Source of the DNA: M3007 sp033764075
Lineage (GTDB): Bacteria; Bacteroidota; Bacteroidia; Chitinophagales; Saprospiraceae
Assembly: GCA_033764075.1 (NCBI GenBank)
Contig: JANRJH010000054.1
Span: 1 to 64,000, forward strand
Length of the DNA: 64,000 nt
Reading direction: 5' to 3'
The translations under genes and the position numbers were made by a program. Positions 35,332 through 44,069 of the stretch are shown here, in pieces (positions within the stretch are counted from its first letter, which is position 1; each line of letters opens with the position of its first letter). Under the pieces are notes generated by a model. It ran no database searches, was not told where the DNA came from, and saw only the letters and a program-made list of their open reading frames with translations.

Positions 35332-37446
35332 ATGGCTTTAATCGGTTCGATCCGGAAGAACGGTTGGATTCTCATCGTGCTCATGACCCTGGCCCTTGGC
35401 GGCTTTATCCTCATGGAGATCATCCAAAATGCACAGCGCAACAGCGCGGGCGACATCAACACGCTCGGCAAGGTAAACGGCGCGGAGGTGAAACGCAGCG
35501 AGTTTGAGGACTACGAAAAACTCATCTATTCCAACGCACAAACCAGCCCGTATCAGATCCGGACCCAGGTCTGGAACTATTTTGTAGAGCAAAGCCTCAT
35601 TAACCAGTTGGCCGAAGCCATGGGCCTGAGTGTGGGCGCCGAAGAACTGAACGACCTTCAGTTCGGCAACAACCTCAGCCCCATCATCGTCGAGCGTTTT
35701 AAAACCCCCGACGGGCAGGCCAACCGGCAAACCCTGGCCAGCATCAAACAGGCCATCGAGTCGGGCCAGTTCACCGACCCTACCAACCGCGCCTACTGGG
35801 CCGTGCAGGAAAAGGAGATCCAGAAAGAACGCCTGCAAAACAAGGTCAATGCACTGCTGGTCAAGGGCATGTTCACACCCGCCTGGCAGGCTGAGATGAC
35901 CTTCCGCGAAAGCAATGAGCGACTCGACTTCCTCTACGCACGCGTGCCTTTTGAGCGCGTGTCCGATGCGGAAATCCAGGTGACTGACGCCGATTACAGG
36001 GCTTATCTGGACGAATTCCCCAAGCTCTACGACCAGCCGGAAGAAACGCGCACCATCCATTACCTCAGTTTCGACGTGCTGCCCACCGCCGAAGACAGCG
36101 CCGCAGCCTACCAGAACATCATCACGCTGGCCGACAACTTCCGCACCGCCGAAAACGACTCCGCCTTCGTGATGGTCAATGACGGCCAGATTAGCCCGGG
36201 CTACACGCCCAAATCCAAGCTGCCGGCCACCGTGGCCGACTCCATGATGCGGGTGCCCATGGGTACGGTCATCGGCCCGTTCATTGAAAACGGCGCATGG
36301 AACCTGGTCAAGGTACTCGGCCGCAAGTCCATCCCGGACTCCGTCCAGGCGCGCCACATCCTCGTCCGTGAGGCCACGCCGGCCTCCGAGGCGCGCATCG
36401 ACAGCCTCAAAGCCCTGCTGGAAGGCGGGAAAGCCCGTTTCGACTCCCTGGCCGTGGCCAACAGCGCCGACCCCGGCTCTGCACAAAAAGGCGGTGACCT
36501 GGGCTATTTTCCCGAGGGCGTGATGGTGCCTGAGTTCAACGAAGTGTGCTTCGTCACCGGCGAAATGGGTAAATACTACAAAGTAGCCACCCAATTCGGC
36601 TGGCACCTGATCGAGATCACCGACAAAAAATTCCTGAGTGGCGACCCCGCCGTGAAAGCAGCGTACATCAGCCGCCCCATCGAGCCGAGCACCGCCACCC
36701 AGCGCGCTGTTAAGGATAAGGCCATCGAACTGATTGAGGTCACCGACAACCTCGACGAGCTCACCCAGAAGTCTACCGAAAAAGGACTCTCCCTCCAACC
36801 GGCGGCGGGGCTCAAAATCAACGACTTCGCCCTGGGCGCCTTCGGCATGGGCGATGAAGCGCGGGAGGTCATCCGCTGGGCATTCGACAAAAAGACACGC
36901 GTGGGCGGCATCTCCAAAGAGGTGTTCTCCTTCCGCGATCCCAACGGTGGCTACTACGACAGCCGCTACGTGGTGGCGGGCCTCAAGGCCATTTCGCCGG
37001 CAGGCAAGGCCACCGTCGAGTCGCTCAAGGCCAATAACCGGGTGGTACAGGAGGTTAAAAACCGCAAAAAAGCAGACGTGATTACCGCCAAACTGAAAGG
37101 CGCCACCTCCCTGCAGGCGGCTGTGGAAGCCTTTGGCGTGACCATCGACACCTCGCTCAACGCCACCCTTCTGCAGCCTGCCGTGCAAAATGGCGGCCTG
37201 GAGCCAAAAGTGGTTGGCACAGCATTCGGCGCCACCGCCGGCACGGTCAAAGGCCCCATCGTGGGCAACACCGGCGTTTACCTAGTGCAGCCCGTGTCGG
37301 AAAAATCGCAGGTGCAAATGCCCGGTGATGACACCCTTTTCCGACGCCAGGCCCTGTCCACCATGGTCTCCGGCTTGCGCGTAGGATTTCTGAATTCCAT
37401 CAAAAAATCGGCAGAGATCAAGGATTTGCGGAGCAAATTTTTCTAG
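35332..37446 (+). CDS. Membrane-anchored peptidyl-prolyl isomerase, PpiD/SurA type
   Basis: A periplasmic folding factor of 704 residues. It starts SIRKNGWILIVLMTLALGGF, a membrane anchor at about 11-30, followed by a SurA-like N-terminal chaperone domain, and a parvulin domain around 340-440 (ARHILVREATPASEARIDSL, SAQKGGDLGYFPEGVMVPEF). A second chaperone-like region follows to the end. The layout is that of Bacteroidota SurA_N_3/PpiD proteins. It probably helps newly exported outer-membrane and surface proteins to fold. The downstream exporter operon has its own promoter. Confidence 0.93.
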   Translation: MALIGSIRKNGWILIVLMTLALGGFILMEIIQNAQRNSAGDINTLGKVNGAEVKRSEFEDYEKLIYSNAQTSPYQIRTQVWNYFVEQSLINQLAEAMGLSVGAEELNDLQFGNNLSPIIVERFKTPDGQANRQTLASIKQAIESGQFTDPTNRAYWAVQEKEIQKERLQNKVNALLVKGMFTPAWQAEMTFRESNERLDFLYARVPFERVSDAEIQVTDADYRAYLDEFPKLYDQPEETRTIHYLSFDVLPTAEDSAAAYQNIITLADNFRTAENDSAFVMVNDGQISPGYTPKSKLPATVADSMMRVPMGTVIGPFIENGAWNLVKVLGRKSIPDSVQARHILVREATPASEARIDSLKALLEGGKARFDSLAVANSADPGSAQKGGDLGYFPEGVMVPEFNEVCFVTGEMGKYYKVATQFGWHLIEITDKKFLSGDPAVKAAYISRPIEPSTATQRAVKDKAIELIEVTDNLDELTQKSTEKGLSLQPAAGLKINDFALGAFGMGDEAREVIRWAFDKKTRVGGISKEVFSFRDPNGGYYDSRYVVAGLKAISPAGKATVESLKANNRVVQEVKNRKKADVITAKLKGATSLQAAVEAFGVTIDTSLNATLLQPAVQNGGLEPKVVGTAFGATAGTVKGPIVGNTGVYLVQPVSEKSQVQMPGDDTLFRRQALSTMVSGLRVGFLNSIKKSAEIKDLRSKFF

Positions 37447-37465
37447 CCCGGCATCCCGGCACGGA

Positions 37466-37534
37466 TAAACAGCGGTCGTTTGCATACAAATGCGTAGTTT
37501 TGCGTTATAATGTTTCCCTGACGACCGCTGTTTA
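37466..37534. promoter_or_regulatory. Inverted repeat enclosing the exporter promoter
   Basis: Perfect 14-base arms, taaacagcggtcgt (37466-37479) and acgaccgctgttta (37521-37534), are 41 bases apart. The enclosed stretch holds a TAGTTTTG -7 box (37495-37502). The GTG start of the exporter is 14 bases after the right arm. Such a layout suggests an operator pair around the promoter, but RNA folding cannot be ruled out. Confidence 0.65.
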
Positions 37535-37548
37535 GCCTCTGCCGCACC

Positions 37549-39744
37549 GTGTTTCCAGACAATTTTCCCTTTTACAAACAATACGATAGTGCCGACTGCG
37601 GCGCCACCTGCCTGCGCATGGTGGCGCGGCATTACGGTCGTCACTACACGCTGGACTATCTGCGGGACATATCCTACCTAGACCGGGAGGGGGTGTCGCT
37701 CATGGGCATTTCCGACGCCGCCGAGCGCGTCGGCTTCCGCACCCTGGGGGTCAAAACGGGCTTTTCCCGGCTGAAAGAGGACATCCCCCTGCCCTGCATC
37801 GCGCACTGGCGCCAAAACCACTTTGTGGTGGTGTACCGGTTGTCGGCCGGAAAAGTGCACGTGGCCGATCCGGCCGTCGGCAAGCTGCGGCTCAGCGAAC
37901 AGGAATTTCTGGAGGGCTGGATCAGCGATGTGGTCAACACCGAACCCCAGGGAGTATTGCTGCTTCTGGAGGCCACACCCGAGTTTTACCGCAGAGAGGG
38001 CGAGCAGTCCACGCGCAAAGGCTTCCGCTCATTGGGCATTTACCTGCGCCAACACCGCAACCTGGGCTGGCAACTGTTTTTCGGCCTGCTGATTGGCAGT
38101 CTGATCCAACTCGTTTTCCCCTTCCTGATGCAGGCCTTGGTGGACAAGGGGGTGCAGCTCAGCGATCTGAACTTCGTCTACCTGATCCTCGCCGCACAAG
38201 GAATGCTGTTTTTTAGCCAGGTGGCGGTCGAGTTTCTGCGGGGCTGGATATTGCTGCACATCGGTACGCGCATCAACATCAGCCTGGTTTCAGACTTCCT
38301 CATCAAGCTCATGCGCCTGCCCATGTCGTTTTTCGACGCCAAAATGACGGGAGACCTTTTGCAGCGCATTTACGACAACGAACGGGTGGAGCGCTTCCTC
38401 ACCTCGTCTTCCCTGGTCACCCTGTTCTCCATCGTCAGCCTGCTGGTGTTCAGCGTGGTGCTCTTGTTTTACGACAGCCTCATATTCTTCATCTTCTTTC
38501 TGGCGGCCATTATCTACTTCGGCTGGGTGGCTTTGTTCCTGAACCAGCGCCGCCGGCTCGACAATCGCCGTTTTGAGCAGATGGCCGAAAACCAGTCCGC
38601 CCTTTTCCAACTGGTTAACGGCATGCAGGAGATTAAACTGCACAACGCCGAACGCCAGAAACGATGGGCCTGGGAGCGCATACAGGCCCGGCTTTTCCGG
38701 GTGAACGTACAATATTTAGCCACCGACCAGATCCAACGCGCGGGCGCCGCTTTCATCAACGAAGGCAAAAACATCCTCATCTCCGTGATCGCCGCACGGG
38801 CCGTCATACAGGGCGACATGACCCTGGGCATGATGCTGGCCGTGCAATACATCATCGGCCACATGAACGCCCCGCTGGAGTCGCTGGTGCAGTTCATCCT
38901 CGCCGCCCAGGAAGCCTCGCTCAGCCTGGAACGCATGAACGAGATCCACCAGAAAGCCGACGAAGAGCCCTCCGGGTTGGCCAAGGTGTCCACTTTGCCC
39001 GCCAACGGCGACCTGGCGCTGGAAAACGTATCCTTTCGCTATGGCGGCCCCTACGACCCCTGGGTACTGCGCAACGTGAGCGCGCGCTTCCCCGAAGGCA
39101 AAACCACCGCCATCGTGGGCACCAGCGGCAGCGGTAAAACAACCCTGATCAAGCTGCTCCTGCACTTTTATCAACCGGTGGAGGGCGTGATTCGCGTGGG
39201 CGATATCTCCCTTTCCAATTTTTCGTACCAACGCTGGCGCAGCCATTGCGGTGTGGTCATGCAGGACGGGTTCCTGTTCTCCGACACCATCGCCCGGAAC
39301 ATCGCCCTCGGGGAAGAGAACATCGACCGGCGCCGGCTCCTGTACGCTACCAAGGTGGCCAACATTCAAAGCTTTATCGAAGCATTACCCCTGGGCTACA
39401 ACACCAAAATCGGGCAGGACGGAGTCGGCCTCAGCCAGGGGCAGATACAACGGCTGCTCATCGCCCGCGCCGTTTACAAAAACCCGGAATACCTGTTTTT
39501 CGACGAAGCCACCAACGCGCTCGACGCCTACAATGAACGGGTAATTATGCATAACCTCGAACATGTGTTCCGCAACAAAACGGTGATCATCGTCGCCCAC
39601 CGACTCAGCACCGTGCGCAACGCCGACAACATTATTGTACTGGAAAAAGGCGAGGTCGTGGAACAAGGCACCCACGACGCTCTGACCAAAAACAAAGGCC
39701 ACTACTACCAGTTGGTGAAAAACCAACTCGAACTGGGCACCTGA
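37549..39744 (+). CDS. Peptidase C39-domain ABC exporter (bacteriocin/peptide type)
   Basis: An inner-membrane exporter that cuts a leader from its peptide substrate and pumps the peptide out. The 731-residue protein has an N-terminal C39 peptidase (C17 in DSADCGATCL, H91 in WRQNHFVVVY, D107 in VADP), six membrane helices (about 165-440) and a C-terminal ABC ATPase (Walker A GTSGSGKTT at 524-532, signature LSQGQIQRL, Walker B LFFDEA). All catalytic residues are present. The start is GTG at 37549. The HlyD gene follows after 12 bases. No double-glycine leader peptide gene is seen nearby. Confidence 0.94.
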   Translation: MFPDNFPFYKQYDSADCGATCLRMVARHYGRHYTLDYLRDISYLDREGVSLMGISDAAERVGFRTLGVKTGFSRLKEDIPLPCIAHWRQNHFVVVYRLSAGKVHVADPAVGKLRLSEQEFLEGWISDVVNTEPQGVLLLLEATPEFYRREGEQSTRKGFRSLGIYLRQHRNLGWQLFFGLLIGSLIQLVFPFLMQALVDKGVQLSDLNFVYLILAAQGMLFFSQVAVEFLRGWILLHIGTRINISLVSDFLIKLMRLPMSFFDAKMTGDLLQRIYDNERVERFLTSSSLVTLFSIVSLLVFSVVLLFYDSLIFFIFFLAAIIYFGWVALFLNQRRRLDNRRFEQMAENQSALFQLVNGMQEIKLHNAERQKRWAWERIQARLFRVNVQYLATDQIQRAGAAFINEGKNILISVIAARAVIQGDMTLGMMLAVQYIIGHMNAPLESLVQFILAAQEASLSLERMNEIHQKADEEPSGLAKVSTLPANGDLALENVSFRYGGPYDPWVLRNVSARFPEGKTTAIVGTSGSGKTTLIKLLLHFYQPVEGVIRVGDISLSNFSYQRWRSHCGVVMQDGFLFSDTIARNIALGEENIDRRRLLYATKVANIQSFIEALPLGYNTKIGQDGVGLSQGQIQRLLIARAVYKNPEYLFFDEATNALDAYNERVIMHNLEHVFRNKTVIIVAHRLSTVRNADNIIVLEKGEVVEQGTHDALTKNKGHYYQLVKNQLELGT

Positions 39745-39755
39745 AAGCCAACCGC

Positions 39756-41069
39756 ATGGAAGTACGTGAATACATAGAACTCCGGTCGGAGGAAGTGCAG
39801 GAGATCCTGGGCACTCCGCCCTCCTGGCTGGTACGCTGGGGGTCCCTGGTCATCTTCTTTTGCCTGGCCGTCATGCTGGCGGTGAGCGCCCTCGTGCGCT
39901 ACCCCGATGTCGTGAGCGGTCGCATTGAGATCACCACAGCAGTGCCACCTGTAGACGTAGTGGCGCAAGCAGACGGGTATCTGGAGCGGGTATTTGTCAA
40001 AGACCAGGCAGAGGTGACGGCTCAGGCGGTGGTCGGGCTGCTCGAAAGCACGGCGCATTATGAAGACGTGCGGACGTTGGAGTCCCTGCTCTCTGTGTGG
40101 TCGCGCACAGACCCCGACTCCCTGGCTGCCGTAAACCCGCCGGCCAACCTCATGCTGGGCGACCTGCAGGCCGAGTACGCGGCCCTGCTACGGCAGTTTG
40201 AGCAGCTCAGACTGGGCGTACGCAGTCAGCAAACAAATGTGAGTCGGAACGAATCGGCCAACGCCTCCCGGATCGACCGCCTGCGGCAAAGCATCAACAA
40301 CGAACGGCGCTCCGCCGAACGCCTGGAAGACCAACTGAAAACCGCCCGTGAACTGTACCTCAACCAGAAAAAACTGTACAACGAGGGCATTGTCTCGCGC
40401 ATGGAACTGGAAAAAGAACGCACCAAAGTGACCCTGCTCGAACGCGAGCTGGAGCAAACCGAAGGCGCCATTTTTCAAAAGGAAAACGAGATCATTACCC
40501 TTCAAAAATCGACGGGTGATGTGCGCAGTTCGGCGCTGGAGGAACAGGCAGGATCGCGTTCCACCCTGAACAGCAGCATCAATGCGCTGCGCGGGAGCAT
40601 CGCCCGCTGGAAAAAATCCTACCTGCTGACCGCCCCTGTCGGCGGACAGGTGTCGCTCAACAGCTCCTTTTTCGGGCAAAGACAATTCGTCAAAACCGGC
40701 GACGTTGTGCTCACCATCGTGCCGCCGGGCACCGATACCCTCTTTGGCCGCATGGCACTGCCCATCGGCGGCAGCGGAAGGGTGCAGCCCAAACAGCGGG
40801 TAATCATTAAGCTGGACAACTACCCCTACAGCGAGTTCGGCACCGTGGAGGGAACCGTATTCGCCAAATCCCTGGTGCCCAGAGACAACGCCTATCGCAT
40901 ACAGGTGCTGCTCGAACACGGCCTGCACACCAGCTACAACCGGGATCTGCCCTTCCAGCAGCAACTGCAAGGGCAGGCTGAAATCGTCACCGAAGAAAAA
41001 TCATTCTTGCGTCGCATCACCGATCAGGTGTTCGCCGGACGAAAAGGCAATGCATTGGGTAAAAATTAG
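39756..41069 (+). CDS. HlyD-family membrane fusion protein
   Basis: The periplasmic adaptor of the C39 exporter, linking it to an outer-membrane channel. The 437 residues comprise a short cytoplasmic N-terminus, one membrane helix (about 25-45, LVIFFCLAVMLAVSALV), a biotinyl-lipoyl-like strand (VDVVAQADGYLERVFVKDQAEV), a long coiled coil (about 150-300) and a C-terminal barrel (APVGGQVSLNSSFFGQRQFV). No outer-membrane channel gene is adjacent. It is 12 bases downstream of the exporter gene, so the two are one operon. Confidence 0.93.
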   Translation: MEVREYIELRSEEVQEILGTPPSWLVRWGSLVIFFCLAVMLAVSALVRYPDVVSGRIEITTAVPPVDVVAQADGYLERVFVKDQAEVTAQAVVGLLESTAHYEDVRTLESLLSVWSRTDPDSLAAVNPPANLMLGDLQAEYAALLRQFEQLRLGVRSQQTNVSRNESANASRIDRLRQSINNERRSAERLEDQLKTARELYLNQKKLYNEGIVSRMELEKERTKVTLLERELEQTEGAIFQKENEIITLQKSTGDVRSSALEEQAGSRSTLNSSINALRGSIARWKKSYLLTAPVGGQVSLNSSFFGQRQFVKTGDVVLTIVPPGTDTLFGRMALPIGGSGRVQPKQRVIIKLDNYPYSEFGTVEGTVFAKSLVPRDNAYRIQVLLEHGLHTSYNRDLPFQQQLQGQAEIVTEEKSFLRRITDQVFAGRKGNALGKN

Positions 41070-41124
41070 GGATTCTTTGAGAATCGTTAACAGCGGAGGT
41101 ATTTTAGGGATTTTAGAACCCCCA

Positions 41125-41132
41125 TACTTTTG
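41125..41132 (+). promoter_or_regulatory. -7 box upstream of the DUF1573 gene
   Basis: TACTTTTG, 47 bases before the ATG at 41179. It suggests the DUF1573 gene can be expressed apart from the exporter operon. Confidence 0.45.
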
Positions 41133-41178
41133 TGAGACAAAAAAGAACAACATTTTTCACAAAAAAATCACCATAACA

Positions 41179-41601
41179 ATGAAACAGTTTTTGTTCATCC
41201 TCTCCTTTGTTGCCTTCGGCGCCCTCAGCCTCGCCGCCCAATCCGGCCCGAACATGCAGTTCGAACAAACTACCATGGACTACGGCAGCATTGACAAAGG
41301 GAGCGACCCGATCCGTAAATTTAAATTCACCAATACCGGAAACGAGCCCCTGATCATCAAAAATGCCAAAGGCTCCTGCGGCTGTACGGTGCCTACCTAC
41401 CCGAAAGAACCCATCATGCCCGGCGAATCCAACGTGATCGAAGTACGCTACGACACCAACCGCGTAGGTGCATTCAACAAAACCATCACGCTGACCACCA
41501 ATGAAGCCGTTGACACCAAGACCCTGACCATCAAGGGCGACGTAAAAACCGGCCCGACCCAGGAAAGTGTTCCGGCCGGCAATGGCGGTCTGAAGCAATA
41601 A
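41179..41601 (+). CDS. Secreted DUF1573 protein
   Basis: A small exported beta-sandwich protein of 140 residues. The ATG at 41179 gives a signal peptide (MKQFLFILSFVAFGALSLAA). The mature part has the DUF1573 pattern: FEQTTMDYGSIDKGSDPIRK, KFTNTGNEPLIIKNAKGSCG and PGESNVIEVRYDTNRVGAF. It resembles an ASPM/SPD-2/Hydin-type Ig fold. The function of the family is unknown, and it is abundant in Bacteroidota. A strong terminator follows. Confidence 0.92.
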   Translation: MKQFLFILSFVAFGALSLAAQSGPNMQFEQTTMDYGSIDKGSDPIRKFKFTNTGNEPLIIKNAKGSCGCTVPTYPKEPIMPGESNVIEVRYDTNRVGAFNKTITLTTNEAVDTKTLTIKGDVKTGPTQESVPAGNGGLKQ

Positions 41602-41628
41602 GAAGCATTTGATTTTGATTTGACGCTG

Positions 41629-41668
41629 ATCCGGCTGCTCCTTCAGGAGCGAGCCGGATTTTTTTTTG
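41629..41668 (+). terminator. Terminator of the DUF1573 gene
   Basis: Arms atccggct-gctcc (41629-41641) and ggagc-g-agccggat (41646-41659) pair with one bulged base, followed by a nine-base T-run. A typical rho-independent terminator. Confidence 0.9.
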
Positions 41669-41753
41669 GGGTACTTGCAACCTTTTTTACCCTTTGTTGG
41701 TCTTATAAAAAGATTTGTTTGTCGGATTTCTGACAGCATTGCCCGAAAACCTG

Positions 41754-41761
41754 TACATTTG
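41754..41761 (+). promoter_or_regulatory. -7 box of the small membrane protein gene
   Basis: TACATTTG lies 25 bases before the ATG at 41787 and after the DUF1573 terminator, so it marks an independent transcription unit. Confidence 0.5.
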
Positions 41762-41786
41762 TTTGTCCTACCAATTCAATTGCCTT

Positions 41787-42038
41787 ATGAGAAGCCGGCC
41801 AAAATCCGCTTGGTTATTTTCCGCTTTGGTCATCGTCAGCCTGGCAGCGTTCCTGTATGTGAACGTCCACGCGCTCGTTGGCGCCCCTTCAACGGGGAAC
41901 GAAAGTACGGTGTTGCTGCGGCAGGAAGCCGCCCGTGAAGAGCAACAGGAGCAGGAAGGCGGCGGCCATTTTATCCTGCCCGATACAGAAGTTATACAGC
42001 GTCTGCTGCACGCCTTTGGTTCGCTGATGCCCCGTTGA
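41787..42038 (+). CDS. Small single-pass membrane or secreted protein
   Basis: An 83-residue protein with one hydrophobic helix (about 9-30, AWLFSALVIVSLAAFLYVNV), an acidic glutamine-rich linker ending in GGG, and a C-terminal ILPDTEVIQRLLHAFGSLMP. The longer frame to 41715 adds residues without support; the ATG at 41787 follows a good -7 box. The LPD plus amphipathic end looks conserved in small Bacteroidota proteins I have seen, but I cannot name a family. Its 3' end overlaps the convergent PAP2 gene by 47 bases. It could be a substrate of the nearby exporter, although the helix is at the wrong end for a double-glycine leader. Confidence 0.6.
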   Translation: MRSRPKSAWLFSALVIVSLAAFLYVNVHALVGAPSTGNESTVLLRQEAAREEQQEQEGGGHFILPDTEVIQRLLHAFGSLMPR

Positions 42039-42603
42039 CAAATGCTTTCTTTACCCTGCCAAACAGGCGGGCGACCAGTGCGCCGATAGCGCAACCCAAC
42101 AGAGCCCCTGCCATAACATCCAATGGATAGTGTACGCCTACATATACCTGTGCCAGGGCAATAGCGGCCGCCCAGGCAGGCATCCAGGTCCACATCCGCC
42201 GAAAGGCAAACCCAAGCAGATTCACCACATACACCGCAACGCCAAAATGATTGGCGGCATGCGACGACGGGAAGCTGTACCCGCCTCCGCATGACACACG
42301 CAACACCACCTTTTCTTGCAATTCAGGTGCGCGACAGGGACGAAGCCGCTGCACATTGGGCTTAATCAGCCGACTGCTGCTCACGTCGCACAACGCCACC
42401 GTCAGCACCAGACCCAACACAAACAGCGCGGCGCTTTTTCGGTTGAAGTTCACGAACACAAATACGACGACAAACAGGTAGAGTGGCGCCCAGAACCATT
42501 TTTCCCGGAAAAACGGCAGGAGTGCGTCAAACAGGGCGTTGCTCCAGCCGTTGTTCACCGCTAAAAAAGCCTGTTGATCCCATTGCAGTACGGTTTCCCA
42601 CAT
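41992..42603 (-). CDS. PAP2-family membrane phosphatase (undecaprenyl-diphosphatase-like)
   Basis: An integral membrane acid phosphatase acting on lipid phosphates such as undecaprenyl diphosphate. The 203 residues have about five helices. The three-part catalytic site is present: KPNVQRLRP (KxxxxxxRP), PSSHAANHFG (PSGH variant) and VGVHYPLDVMAG (HxxxD). The start at 42603 overlaps the stop of the methyltransferase by one base (TGATG), so these are one operon. The 3' end overlaps the small convergent gene. The exact substrate cannot be told from the sequence. Confidence 0.92.
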   Translation of the reverse strand: MWETVLQWDQQAFLAVNNGWSNALFDALLPFFREKWFWAPLYLFVVVFVFVNFNRKSAALFVLGLVLTVALCDVSSSRLIKPNVQRLRPCRAPELQEKVVLRVSCGGGYSFPSSHAANHFGVAVYVVNLLGFAFRRMWTWMPAWAAAIALAQVYVGVHYPLDVMAGALLGCAIGALVARLFGRVKKAFVNGASANQRRAADAV

Positions 42604-43346
42604 CAGTTGATCGGTTGTGTTGTCTCGGCGACCAGTATGAGCCGGGGCGACGCGCTGGATGAAAAGGCTTGCAGGTTGTAATCGCCAAAAGTGTCGGAGA
42701 TGCGCAGGCCGGCCTGTTGGAACATGGCGTTAAAATCCGACAATTCCAGCAGGCGCACCCGTTCGGTGAAGTGATGATGGCGGCCCGCGTGATCAAAATC
42801 GACCGATTTGACCACGTACCCGTTGTCCAGTTTTCTACGCAGGGTGAACCGGATGCCGTCTATCGTCTGCTCCTCCTCGGGCGTCAAATGCGCCGCCACA
42901 TAATGGCTGTTGAAAAAATCGAGCAGCAGGCGTCCACCAGGGCGCAGCCCCCTGGAGATGTTGATGAGTGCTGACAGATGATCCTTGTCTGTATTGAAGT
43001 AACCAAAACTGGTAAAAAAATTAAATACAGCGTCGAAATACCGCATACGGAAGGGATGCCGCATGTCGTGCTGGTAAAACTCCAGCCCCGCATGCTCAAA
43101 CTGCCTGGCGTAGGAAATACTGGCGTCCGAAATATCCAGTCCGGTGACGGCAAACCCTTTGTCGGCCAGGTACCGTGCATGTCGCCCTTTGCCACACGCC
43201 AGGTCGAGCACCCGTGCCCCGGGCTGCAGGTCCATCACGCCGAGCAGGTTGTCGATGGCCGTTTGGGCGTCCTGCTCGTCGTGTTTTCTGTACAGGATAT
43301 GATAGTACGGGGAATCGAACCACAATTCGAACCATTCTTTGGCCAT
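42603..43346 (-). CDS. Class I SAM-dependent methyltransferase
   Basis: A 247-residue methyltransferase. The ATG at 43346 is chosen because it gives AKEWFELWFDSPYYHILYRK, typical of this subfamily; the frame extends to 43400 and would overlap mqnB. The SAM-binding motif I is VLDLACGKGRHARYL, followed by DISDASISYAR, and motif IV FFTSFGYF. The substrate is unknown. It is coupled to the PAP2 gene by overlapping stop and start codons. An upstream gap of 50 bases separates it from mqnB, in the same orientation. Confidence 0.9.
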   Translation of the reverse strand: MAKEWFELWFDSPYYHILYRKHDEQDAQTAIDNLLGVMDLQPGARVLDLACGKGRHARYLADKGFAVTGLDISDASISYARQFEHAGLEFYQHDMRHPFRMRYFDAVFNFFTSFGYFNTDKDHLSALINISRGLRPGGRLLLDFFNSHYVAAHLTPEEEQTIDGIRFTLRRKLDNGYVVKSVDFDHAGRHHHFTERVRLLELSDFNAMFQQAGLRISDTFGDYNLQAFSSSASPRLILVAETTQPIN

Positions 43347-43396
43347 AATGACGGTAGATTTGTGCTGCAAAACTAAGCGCTTGTTCGTTTTTGCCG

Positions 43397-44038
43397 TCAA
43401 ATCATTTCAGCCAGCACCGCGCACAGATTGTCAATGGCCTCCTGAAGCTTCCAGTTGGCGCGGTTGCGGGGTTCTACCCGGTTTGAAATCGCGCGGACCT
43501 GTGCGAAGGGTACACCGGCCACCAGGCAGGCGTAAAAAGCGGCGGCGCCCTCCATGGTTTCTATCTGTCCATAGGGATAGCGTTGTTTCAGCCTTTCGAT
43601 GCCGGCGACCGCGCCGGTTACGCAATTGACGGTCAGGGCGTGTACGGCCGGCAGGAACGGGAATTTTTCGGCGGCGTCATTCCAAAGTCGGCCGGCCCGG
43701 AAGGGGTGGGTGTCTGCGTAGGTAAGTCCCAGCGTAAACAGGTCGACCAGACTACCGTCCGACTCCTCCACGGCGAGGTCGGCAAAGGTCTCGCTGAGCA
43801 CCTGAACCACAGCGCCGGGCGGGTAGGCGGGGTCCAGGCTGCCGGCAACACCTGCCTGCAACACCCAGGTGTGCGGGTCTGCAGCGAGGCGGCGGCCAAG
43901 GGCAAAAGCGGCAGCCGTCATGCCCACGCCGGTGATCAATACCTCCACAGGGTGCGCCGGAACCAGGCTGCCCTCCTCCAGCCCCTGCAAGAGCGGGGCT
44001 ATTTCAAACGGCGTTGCCGAAACCAGGAGCACTTTCAT
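43397..44038 (-). CDS. mqnB: Futalosine hydrolase
   Basis: Splits futalosine to dehypoxanthine futalosine and hypoxanthine in menaquinone synthesis. The ATG at 44038 (MKVLLVSATPFEIAPLLQGL) gives 213 residues, the usual length. The nucleoside phosphorylase-like fold shows ITGVGMTAAAFALGR, QAGVAGSLDP, METEGAA-like ETMEGAAAFYACL and QVRAISNRVEPRNRANW. It works in the same pathway as mqnD at 29035. The next upstream gene is the saccharopine dehydrogenase-like gene, 31 bases away, so they may be co-transcribed. Confidence 0.95.
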   Translation of the reverse strand: MKVLLVSATPFEIAPLLQGLEEGSLVPAHPVEVLITGVGMTAAAFALGRRLAADPHTWVLQAGVAGSLDPAYPPGAVVQVLSETFADLAVEESDGSLVDLFTLGLTYADTHPFRAGRLWNDAAEKFPFLPAVHALTVNCVTGAVAGIERLKQRYPYGQIETMEGAAAFYACLVAGVPFAQVRAISNRVEPRNRANWKLQEAIDNLCAVLAEMI

Positions 44039-44069
44039 AGATCCATGTGCTGCTTGTTTGCCATCCACC

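Noticed and set aside
35338..37188. Open frame of 616 codons opposite the PpiD-like gene
   Set aside because: Antisense shadow of a recognised gene; no family features.
37549..39744. Lipid flippase MsbA instead of peptide exporter
   Set aside because: The N-terminal C39 peptidase with intact cysteine and histidine is diagnostic of leader-peptide exporters.
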